From: Xiphophorus maculatus
Lineage: Eukaryota; Chordata; Actinopteri; Cyprinodontiformes; Poeciliidae
Assembly (NCBI RefSeq): GCF_002775205.1
Contig: NC_036461.1
Location: 16,898,015 to 16,962,014 of the forward strand
DNA: 64,000 bases
Direction: 5' to 3'
Under the pieces are notes generated by a model. It ran no database searches, was not told the DNA's origin, and saw nothing but the letters and a program-made list of their open reading frames with translations. A program made the translations under genes and the position numbers. This document shows positions 43,901-55,900 of this stretch, piece after piece; positions within the stretch are counted from its first letter, which is position 1, and the number at the start of each line of letters is the position of its first letter.

Positions 43901-46900
43901 CCAGGCCTCCCTGGCGGAAACGAGCAGAGCTCTGGCAGATACCAGGGCGGCTCTGTCTCAGAGCCAGTCTGACCTGCAGGAGGCGACGGCAGCTCTGGAG
44001 GAACTCCAAACCTCCAGGACAGAGCAGGTCCAGAAACTAGAGGAAGACCTGAAACGAGCCTCGGCCGACAAAGAGGCTGCTGCCAGTATGTAGTCGAAAT
44101 TATCTTCCATTTCAAGTCTGAGGGGAAAAGAACAGAAAAAAACAAAAAACGATTAGTTTTAAGTTTTCAAAACTACAAACACATTTTACATATCTGACTT
44201 TATACGGACATTAGGAAGTTGGGTAAAATTACATTTTATCCATTTAATCATAGACTCTTGTAACCTGCACAAAATAAGGAATGTTGTTTTTTTCTCTCCA
44301 TTGAATTAAAAATTGTCTTGTTCTGTGAATACCACTTAGATTCTTTGGAGATGTTGGTTTGTAGTCATGAGAGGGCTCTGCAGGAAAAAGAGCAGCAAGT
44401 ACGCCACCTTCAGGAACAAGAGCAGCAACTGCAGCAAGAGGTTAGTTGACTTTACAACAATGTCACTTCGATTTGGAGCTCATTTCTTGCTTAAAAATGA
44501 CATGTTCATGATTGTTCTAAGGTTTAAATTTGAGAGTTAATGTTTTGTTCTGTCATGTTAATCTCGGGTGTATAAACATTAATTTAAGTCATCAGAAACG
44601 TCATTTGTTTAATCTTAAAAGAAATTTTGCTTTGCCATTCAGGTTTTGCACCTTCAGGAAGAGAAAGCGTTGCTTAAAAAGAGCTCGGAGGAAGAAGTGG
44701 GTCAGCTGTGGACCCAGCTGGAGAGCATGAGAGCGAGCCGTCAAGAGCTGGGGGGTAAGATCATTACACCAACCTGACATCTGCAGAAGTGTGTATGGCC
44801 ATGTGTCTGTTACCATGGATTCCTTCTTCTTTCTACTAAGGTTGCATTAAATGTTTCTTCATAAGCCGGTGTTGTTCAGAGTGAAATACGACGGTGAAAG
44901 TAAAACTAAACTAAACTCTTCTCTCTGTCTATTTTTTCATTTTCCAGAGCTGAAAGAGCAGCTGATCGTTCGCTCGTCTCAAGTCGATGACATTGAGCAT
45001 CTCAAGACGGAGTTCAGCGAGCAGAAACGAGAAATCAAAGAGCTGCATGAGGTCGAGCTGGAAAACCTCAGGAAGTATGACGACATAACCACACACCTAG
45101 TCTCGCACCCTAAACTTGGACCTTGCCTTTCACATCTCTTGTGTTTGCACTTTTCTACAGCAGTATCAGTATTCACACTAAAAGTAACTAGATTATGACA
45201 AGATCTAAAGAGGTGAAACGGATAATATTGCTGGTGTTAAAACATTCTAACACATTTATGGAATATTTTGACAAAAGTAAAATTAAGTGAATGCAGTGTA
45301 AAATGATCTATGAGGTGTGGAGTAAACAGTAAAGTGGTGCAGTATACTTCATAAATATTAGAACATACAAATCTAATTTATGCAAAAGCAACACTGTGGG
45401 AGAGTAAATTTAGTACTTGAGAGCTTTGCATCTATTTTTTGTAGATGGCTTAGACTTTTTATTTTTTAGCAGCTGGATTAATCTCAAATTTCAGTCCACA
45501 ATAAACCCCCACCCCCAAAAAACAAAATACATATCTGTAAATAAGCCATCTTATGACTTGCTTTCTAAAGAAAGTTGCATTTAAAAATCAAATGACTTGG
45601 TCAAAAAATATATAAAAATCAGAACATACCTTTTGGGTAAATTTATTTATTTGTTTCACCAGCAAGTGTAAACTGTACAGCAGATAATTATCTTTTTATG
45701 ACATTTTCATGATGGTCAGAAGAGAGTGAAGTGTAAGGCTGCTGGTTTATTTGTGTCAAGACATGTTGACTGTAGCAGCATCTGTATATGTAAGGTGGGA
45801 TGAACCACAGCAAAATGTCTCAGTTTCTACTCAAAGTATAATTTGCTGTATATTATAATACAAATCACTATATATAGATCTGCTTATTGACTCCATTTTA
45901 TTTGACTTGAAAAACTTTGACAATTTTTTTTTTTAAGTTGCGGTCCACCATTTTCATGTATTATATAAATTACACAAATCTGCTGTTTGTATATTGTCAA
46001 ACATACATATTTTTAAAACTTTGGTATACCTTGATACAGGTAACCAGTTCATTCATACTTTTGTGCTATAGCTGAATCTGTTAACAGTGTTAACTCTGCT
46101 ATGTTGTGCAAGAATCTCATAAGGTAATTCCTCCTTATAGGTATTTTGAGAAGCGGCTGCACGTGTCAGAGGAGACCTACAAAGAGGAAATAGCTCTTCT
46201 CCAGCTGAGGCTGGTCGAAAGTGCCTTGGAGGAATCTGTGATGAAAACTTCAGATGACAGGTATGTTGTCTACATATGAACTGTTTCTCCAGTGCTGTAT
46301 AAATATATTAGAGCATTCATTCCTTTCGTCTTGATTTCAGCTCTATGCATCACATTCTGGCTGAGGAAGAGAAGGATAAAAGAGATGCATCTATTGCTCA
46401 CACTGTAAGAATCTGGAGAAGATTTAATGTTAAAAAATGTGATGTTTTTATTCATTTATTTTTTTGGTTTTCTCTGTCAAGATCCATCATTGTGTTGGCT
46501 TTTCTCTTTTGAAGGAATTATTTGACAACTTGCGTGTTGAGCTGGAGGAGAAGCATGCAATGGACCTTTCCCAGCTGGAATCTTCTTTGGCTCTTTCTTA
46601 TAAAGAAGAGTTGCAGCAGGTGAGGCACCATGTTGGTTTCATGTAAGCTAAAGCATAAATATGACCCTTCAGATTGTGAGTCTTTGTCGTCGATTCCCAG
46701 GTGCGCTCAGACCTCACGGACCATTACTACGAAGAGCTGCAAGAGATGAAGACGCGTCATGCCCTGGAGTTGGAGCAACTCCGAGCCAAACTTTCTGAAA
46801 GTCATTTACAAGGTGCCTCACAATTGCAGTTTAAGCAAATAAATGCTCACTTTCCTTTTTGAGAGATCTTAACATTAAGAAAATCTTTGCACAGATCTCA

Positions 46901-49900
46901 CCAGAGTGCATTTGGAGACAGAAAGGCAGGTAGAGGTAAGGAAAATCAATTTGTAACATTTGATTTGAATTTTGTCAGCATTTTTGTCCTTATTTCAGTG
47001 TTTTCATCCTTAATCAGGTTGCGGTAGAACAGAGGATGTGGCGTCTCACTGAGGAGCTGCAGACAGGGATGACAATCATCCACACGCTTGAGAACAACCT
47101 TGCTGCTCTGAGTAAACACCATGAAGCTGATTACGAGGAGAAAAATCCGAAGAAGCGGAGAGAAGAGCTTCAACAGAAACATGAACCCGAGATCTCTGCT
47201 TTGAAGTCGGACCTCGAGAGGGAAAAGAAATGCCTTGAAGAAGCTCTTGAGAAAGAAAGAGAGAAGTTAAAGTCTCTTGAACTTTCTCTGGACGATGATG
47301 AAGGTCAGCTATCTTACACGAGTTACGTTGGTTACATTTGAGTTCTTCTGTTTTAAAACAAAAACCTTTGTCTTCCAGGCCCACAGCTTCTGATGATAAA
47401 ACAACGATTGGAGGCTCAATACAACAACGAACTGCAAAAGGCCAAGAGCTGCATGGCTGAAGAAACAGAAGAGCTCAAAGTTCTGCTTCAGGAGCAGAGC
47501 GAGGAGAAGCTTCGACTAGCCCAGCAAAGGTCAGATCTAACATGTCGGGGTTGTGTTTGCTGTCATTAGGGTTATTTTATTATATCTGAAAGTACATTAA
47601 GAAAATCCAAATAGTCCTTATTTATATTAAGGACTAGAGATGCACCAATCAGAAACAAGAAATTGGCTCTAGTTGGTGATTGGCAGGATAAGTACCCCCA
47701 AATCAGTGATGTGAAGGAGTAGTTGGATAAATATTTCTGACGGATATTGCATAAGTAGCATCGGTTTACACTAATATTATATTGTCATTAATTCTTTTAA
47801 TGAATTTGAAGGGTAAATCCCCATGTTCAGGGAGCCTGAACTCTATGTAAGGGATCAGAGAAATGTAAACTTACGATGTTTAATCTCAAAGATCAAATAA
47901 TTATATTATAAGTAGCCGCTACACTGCGAAAACAATTTTTGTCTAGTTTCTAGTACAAAAAATGTAGTACACTTGAATTAAGATAAAAATAATCTAAAAG
48001 TAGCATTTCAGCAGAGATTTAGAAGCTTAATTAAGTCAATAATTCCTGAATATGCATTAAAAAGTACTAATTCTACCGGCGGACTCTTTTTCACTTGTAA
48101 CTGGATATTTTTTCTGTTTTAAGTGGAGAATTTTTTTTTTGTATCTATATTCAATATTTATTGACTTAAAATAAGCTTATTTATCTTTCTGTAAAGTTAC
48201 TTTTAAGTTATTTTGTCTTAATGTAAGCATGCTAAAAAATATTTGCAATAGAAACTAGACAAAAATCCTTGGTTAAAATTTTGTTTTTGCAATGCAAACA
48301 AGTTTCACTAATAATTATTTAACAAACAAATGAAAGCTGGCTGCTTTCTTTTACTTTCCTTTGAGCTTGTTTTCCTGTGCCCATGTCTCCAGGTTTGACG
48401 AGGAGAAAGCGGAGTTGGAGCAGCGTTTGGTGCAGAGCTGTGAAAAGTTTGTGGCAGAGCTGGAAGACAAGCATAAAGCCGAGCTTGAAGATGAGAGGTC
48501 AAGGCTCCTAAACAAGCACTCCGAAGAGATGAACGCGCTCCATGCCAAACACAAAGCACAGCTGGACTCACTCGGTGCCTGTCACAGAGATCAGCTCGCA
48601 GCTATGGTCAAAGAGCTTGATAATAAGCACAAAGCTGAGCTTGTTGCTCTGGAATCAGCCCTTGATTCTAAACGAATGGAGGACCTTAAAAAACTGGAAG
48701 CTGCTTTCAAGGAGACCAGTCAGGCCCAGTTGGAGGCTTTAGAGGCAGAATTGGCGCACAGACACCAGGAAGAGAGGGATGAACTGGAAAAGAGAATGCT
48801 GGGAAATATGGACACTTTGGAGGCCACATACTTAAAAGAAGTGCAAGTAAGTAGAGACAAGCCATTTAACCCAATATGGTTGAGTTTAGTATGTACAATG
48901 AATGGAAGTACTCAAACATTTACAGGGCAAGCATTGACCTTTTTTTTTTCCAGTTTAGCACTTCATGTATTCAACTTTATCACAGGTTTTGCGTGATGAA
49001 ATGAATCGGCTTGAGGAGAAACATCGTCAGGATCTGATTTCCAGGAGTTCAGAGCACAAACAGCTGATGGAGCATCAGACTGCAGAGCAGCTGTCCGTCA
49101 GGGAGGAGCTGAAGAGAGAGCTGGCTCAGGTTCACATGGACAAGTTCAAGGCCATGGCAGCTGAGCTTAATCACGTTCACAAGGTAAGGAGTTATAGCCT
49201 CATTATTGAGGTTCAATCTATGAAAACATGACAACTAAATAGTTGGTTGATATTTCACATTAATTTGTTTCGCAGATGGAGCTGACTGCTCAGAAAGAGA
49301 TGTTGGATACAGAACACTGCAGAGCATTGGAAGCACTTAAGCAGCAGGTACAGCTTTCCTCAAAGTCCATTTGATTTTCCTTTTTTTTTTTTTGTTACCC
49401 CTCCAGGGGGTCTTTTGTGGGCTCTAGTGTCCCTTATATGATAGTAGGCTGACGGGAAACAGGGAAGGAGAGGGGGGAAGACATGCGGCAAATGTGGTCG
49501 GGTCCGGGAGTTGAACCCGCGACGGCTGCGTCGAGGACTCAAGGCCTCCAAATATGGGTCGCGCTATCCCCTACGCCACCAGGGCATGCCCCTTGATATT
49601 CCTTTTTAAGTCACAAAGCCAAAAATCAGAAGCCTATTATGTCCTGCATTCATTCTTATATTTTTATATTATGAGCTTTCAATTTAGGGAACGGGTTTGC
49701 TGAAAATATCCCCTGCCCATCATCATTTTTTTAGGACAAAAATACTAGGTTTGAAAGAGAAAAGGGGAGTTTAAAGTCAAAGTAATTAACATTGGCCTTT
49801 TCTGAAGCAAACGACTATCTTGATTTTTTTTTTTTTTTCTACATTAAGAAGAGGCCTGTTGTGGCAAATAAGCTGAAGGAAGCTGAGGCCGCATGGTTGT

Positions 49901-52900
49901 TATCCAGACATGACCAAGATATTAGTGCTTTATTTCAGCTGGTGACCATTAAGGGTCAGGGGCCAAAAACAGGGAGCCGATGGTCCCTGCATTCAGGACA
50001 ATCACTGTAGATGTTTTTGTGTCAACTTTTGAAGTTTGTGGTTGCTCGTTGAGACACTAACAGCTATTTACAGGCAACTTAAAGCAAATATGGGCAAAAT
50101 GGGGTTCAACCAAAAATAACAATTTTCTGGTAACTAACTTAAGACCCAAGTAGTTTCAGAACTTTTTCTTTAAATGTTTTAAACTTTTTTTTTTTTTGTT
50201 CCGTCTTTCAGGTTTTGGAACTGGAGCAGCAACACGGCGCGGCCCTGCAGGAGCTCTCGCACACCTTCAGTGTTGAAAAGGAGCAGCTTATAGAACAGCA
50301 TCAAAGTCAGCTTCAGGTGTGTGTTAGACATAAATGATCAGATTATAATTGTGTATGAACTGTGGATGCTCTTTAATAGTTTCCCCTTAAGCTCTTGTAC
50401 TGGTGGCTCTTACAGCCCATTAGAGAAGGGATTACACTAAAACATTGTTTATCCTCTATAACGGCATGTTTCTCTGTATATGCTGGGTATTTAAATTTTT
50501 ATATTTTTTTTTTCAGACTTTGATGTACTAAAGTTGTTGCCAGCTGCAAACCATGCCATTTATAATTGTGTGGATTTCTGTTGTAGGAGCTGAGGGGAAT
50601 TTCTGCATGTGAACTGGACGCCTGTCGCCGGGAGCTCGAAGAAGAGTCGGCAAGGCAACGGCAGCGTTTCCAGGAAGAGGTGGAGCTCCTCAAAGTTCAA
50701 TCGGAAGAGCGACTTCAGGACAAGATTAACCATCTGAAGGTAAAAACTAAATTGTTCAGGAATGAGAAGAGAAAGATGAGGCTCTCAGAAATGTTGGACT
50801 GATCTCTTCAGTTTATTTTACCCTATGTTTTAAATCTTTTCTGTTTTTTCCTTATTATTTTTAAATGTTATGTAGTCACTAGAATACTGCATTCTTGTTT
50901 GGAAATATTACATAATAGCGAAGGATTATCTGGAGCTACAGTGTGTGTGCCGATTGTGATGCCCTCTTTAAGCACCAGCTGCACCAGTTCAGCGGATAGT
51001 TCCCTCGCTTGGACTCTGTCCCATTTGAGCTTTACTCAAACCCAGTTTTCTCCTAATTCCACCAGCATATATGTATAAGTGTTGACGTCCGTCTGTCTCC
51101 ATTCTCAATCTGTGCTCTTCTGGGCTGCGCATGTGTTTCCGTTCATTCATCTGAACCACAGCTAAAAGGGATTGGATTTATTCTCTAATGCCAACGGTTT
51201 TAAGGCAGAAAATGGGTATTTAATTGTTGACCATTTCAAATGTGCAGCCAGGCATTCAGGCAGATGGCCACTGATTTGAGGAAAGTATAACTTACAAGTT
51301 GTTGCTGCTTTTTTTTCCCCCTCTTTCTTTTTTTCTTTCTCACTCTACATCTTCTGCTTCATGGAACCACATCGTTGCCATCAAAGACTGAATTTGAAGA
51401 ACGGAAAAAGGTGGAGCTTGAAGATTTGAGGCGGAGCTTCACATCTCAGCAGCAGGAAAAGGAACAGATCTATACAAGCAAAATGAGCGAGCTCACCACC
51501 CAGCTGCAGCAACTGGAGGCTGTAGTTGCTCAGGTACTGAAAACACCTGTACATAACATCTCTTACTCATCTTATGTGTCTTGCCCATTTTTACGTTGCA
51601 TGGTGCAGATGGAAGGTGTAAAATAACATTTGATGTTGATTCCAATGACTGAATCGCTTAAATGATTCAGTCGTGTATATATATATTACTGATTTACAGA
51701 TATGATTTGCACCATAACAAAATGCAAAATTCATATTGCATGTACAGTGGAGATGCTGGATCATTCTTATAATTATTTTTGCAATAGATGTTTGAAGTGT
51801 GACAAGTTAAGGTTCTTACTTTCTAACTTTTCTTCTCATAGGTATTATTCATTGTTTGAATATCTTCAATTTTATCATGGTTATTTTGGGAAGAACAACA
51901 AGTTGAAAAACTTTACATTGCTTCCCTTTTGAGATTTAAAAAATTCAGTTGAAGTTTCATAAAAAATAAATGTTCAAAATCTGAGTTGTTTTTTGTGAAA
52001 TCCTATTTGCTTTGAAGATTACTAAAACATGTTCTTTTTATTTTAAAGAACGACATAAATGTTTATCAATTTGAAGGACTTTGTGAATTCGTAGTTATCA
52101 AATGATTTTCCAGGGTTTTTTTGTAATTAGCATCTCCCTCCCCCATCTAATTGCTGGCAATAAAGATGTTCCTGTTTGTTTTGTTTGTTTCCATGACATC
52201 TTTTGCTCTTTAAAGTAAAATATTAACATGCACTCTGGTTTCCATGAGGTTGGCATAGAGAGATTTAACAGGAGGTGGAGGCTGTTGCCATGGCAGTGGC
52301 ATTGTTTTATTGAGCTAGGTGGCTGCTGGAGATGAGTTGAGGAGGGAAAAGGGGGGAACAAGAGGGAAGATGTAGAGAAATGAAAGGTAAGAATATTAAG
52401 AACTGAGCTGTAAAGAAACCATTACGGCATTCAGATAGATTGAAGTACAACCCAGCTGCACTGACATGATGCTCAGAAGTGGATGTCAGTCCTGCTGCTG
52501 GACGAGGATGATTAGAAGTTAGGGTGTGTTGCATTTTGGTCGGTTTTAACAGGAGTCGGGGACTGTGTGGATTACTAATTACTCTTAATTTTAAAGACTC
52601 TTTTTCTGAACAGTTAAGCGACTTGATGCAATCCATAAAATGGATAAAGGGGGAAGGAGGGAACATTTAGTTTTGGGAGTGGAATGACTGAAAACTGTTT
52701 TCCTCCTTCAGCTGCGTGCAGAAATCGGGTGCTTGCAGGACGAGTTGCACGGGAAACGTACAGAGATGGAGACGTTGGACACTCTCCTCCAAAGAAGGGA
52801 AAGAGAGAGCCAGGAGGGGGGAAACCTGCTGAAGATGCTCACTGATGACTTGCAGGATGCCAAAGAGGAAAAGTAAGTAATTATTGTAGCAGTTTGAATA

Positions 52901-55900
52901 AATTATAAAAGCTGTATAAAAATGTTTGCTGAGTAATTTTTAAAAATATAAGTGGCACATTTTAAGCACAGCCACATTTGTCATGTTTCAGATTTTGGTA
53001 CTTTTAGTACTAAATAGCCTGTAATTCGACCTCAGTAAATTTTATGTCATTTATGGCTGCAATAACTGTATGTGTGAAAAGCATTGAACCGGAATCTGCT
53101 GGGGTTTTTTTTGTTTTGTTTTTTTCTCTACAGGACCAAACTGTACGGTGCAAATGAGAAAATGAGTAAAGTGCTGGTTGAGATGCTTCGCAGTGTCATA
53201 GCAACAGAAGAACTGATTGGACAAAAGATCAACAGCAGGATCCAAACAAATGAACAGACGACACAGAAAAGTTCAAAAGAGCACAGAGATCAGGAATCAG
53301 GTCTGTTGATCTCAGACTTTACTCCATTTAGGATTTAAACTGCTTGAATAATATAACCATTATAAGCTGCCTATATTTTTTTTTATACACACTTAAATGA
53401 CATAAAATAAATTTGTCTTTTCTTATTCACGGGTATTTCAGTTGTAGATTTGACATCAGAGGAGATGGAACTGACCCAAATGCTGTGCGAGAGTCTGCTG
53501 GTTACAGACACTCAGATCAGTCCCGGAGGAGAAGAATCTGCTCTTACAGCCTGCAGCAGGTTACGTCTGGCAGTGGAGACGCTCCTGGACCTGCTCCATC
53601 AAGCTCACACACAGGTAAAGGAACTCTCCAGACATGGATTTATTTGCGCTCCTGGAAAGATGTGCAAGGAGACTTGAAATTAATTTGTATTTTTTTGCAG
53701 TACAATAATCCATTTGGAAAATTTGAAAAACAAGAGTACATTTAATTAGAGAAGCTATATATAAAGGGTGGATGTCCTTTAAAAAAAACCTTTAAATTCA
53801 TTTTAAAAATTTAATTTGGCCTTAAATTCAATAACCACAGGTCTTGAATGTCATGGCAGGACTATTTATTCTGGCATATTCTGTGTAGTGTTGTTTTTGT
53901 TATTTTTTGCCGGGTAAAAGTTTTGATTGCATGCAGACATCTTCATTCTATTGTGACTCGAATTGGTTGAGGCTACCGCTAACTGCTAATAAATCCTTGC
54001 TAACTACCTTTTGTTTTTGTTTTTTTTTACATCTATCATTGGTAAGTGTAAATTATTGCCAGTTGGCTGGACGACATTCATCTTTGCCACTAAGTCACTT
54101 CAGTTGCCAACCAGTACGATGCTACATTCACTTACCAAGTGAATGTAGCATCCATATTATATGTAAAATATGAAATTATACTTTTGTAACTTTTTTGTGG
54201 TACAGGTCTTAAATTTTATTCAAAATGGTCTTAAATTTGAGTTGGTGAAACCTGCAGAAATACTTTTCATTGGTCCGCTTTGACAGTAGGACAGCACTTG
54301 ACCAAGTGTCGCTGGATTTGTCTTTTTGCTGCAGTTGGAGCAGACTTGCCATGTTCATCTTACCCTTGAGGAGAAGTTCACCCAGGGAAAAGAAGATGCC
54401 ACCCATCTCCTTGAGCAGCACAAGCTCCTGACAATGCATCTTGATGAGGAAGCCAAGATGAAGACTCGCCTCCAGCTGGAGCTCCACAAGGCAGAGGGTC
54501 AGCTACGTGTTGTTAATTGAGTTTTTCTGAGAGCATTTCTTTGGTAATTTTTTTTTTCTTTAAATACCGGTTGTTGCTGTTTTCAGGGCTTTTGGACGGC
54601 TATGTGGCTGAAAAAGCTACCTTAGAGGAGTCCCTGCAGCAGAAGGAGGCTCAAGAAGAAAAGCTTGTGGAGGAGCTGGAGGGCCTGAAGGTGAAGCTGC
54701 ATAAGATGCAGAGTCTCGCCGCAGAGCTGGATGCTGTCAGAGGAAAGTATCAGGAGCTCACTGAGGAGCACACCATTCTCCTGCGCCAGAAGGAGCATCT
54801 CTCTGCTGGACTTGGGGAGAGAGAGAAAGGTGAGCAGAATCCATTCAAAATCATGGAATAAATTTAAATGTCATGAAATAATATTTCTGCAGCAAACTGT
54901 ATCACCTCTTTGAATCAGCCTTGACCATGCACTTATATAATATCTGTGCTCAGATGTGCCATCTCTCCATTGGCCATTGGCTCAATTTAGATCCTGGCGC
55001 AGGTTTGTGGGTCAGAGTGGAGTGTGACTGTTTGTGTTTGAGTGGGGGAGGGATTACTTTGCAGTGTAAGGTTGCGGTGCCATTTGCTGTTGTCTTCTTC
55101 TTTTAGCTCAGTACGTGTAACTGTGTGTATTAAAGCTGTATTGTTTTGTTTTCTGATCTACATTTGAAGAGATTTGCAACCTTCACCCTTCCTTTTCGTT
55201 TTCTCCAAGCTTTGCTGGCAGAGACAGAGCGTCTGACCCAGGACAGGCTGGACTTGCAGAGGCAGGCGGAGAAGGACCACAAGTCTCTCTCGCTGCGCCT
55301 CAGGAACCTGGAGAGAGAGCTCGAAGATCAGGAGACTAAACTCCTGGAGAAAGAGCTGCAACACAAGAATCACTCTGAAGACCTTAGTCAGCGTGTCCAA
55401 GCGCTCGAGAAACAGCTGAAACACGATAGGCAGTTTATAGAGGTGAGCTTGTAAACTGTAATGAGGCATACTCTTTAATGTGAAGTAATATACAGTACTT
55501 CTACCTTATATTATGTGTTGTTTGGCTTGCTCTTGAGTTTGAGTGTCGCATTTTCGCATCTTGGAATGTCTTTCACACAGTTTGTTTTGCTGCATGTAGG
55601 AGCAGGCTGTGGAACGGGAACATGAGCGAGACGAGTTCCAGCAGGAGATCCGCAGGCTGGAAGCCCAGCTCAGACACACAGGAAATGGAGACAACAAGGC
55701 ACACAAGGTGAGAGCCGTTACCTCTGGTTTTCCTAACGTTTACTCTTTTTTTTTTTTTTTTTTTTTTTGGGCTGAATGCTGATCATTTTGCCTCTTTGCC
55801 ATTTTGCCACATTGGTCGTCTGGTACTTACCTTTTTTTTTTTTTTTAAATGAAAAGGTAGCATCTTTTCCTAAATGTTAACCAAAATAGCATTTTTTACT

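Noticed and set aside
49381..49592. A second tRNA gene on the minus strand
   Set aside because: The B box is present, but the cloverleaf is not complete and the sequence continues into a SINE body, A-rich tail and flanking duplication.
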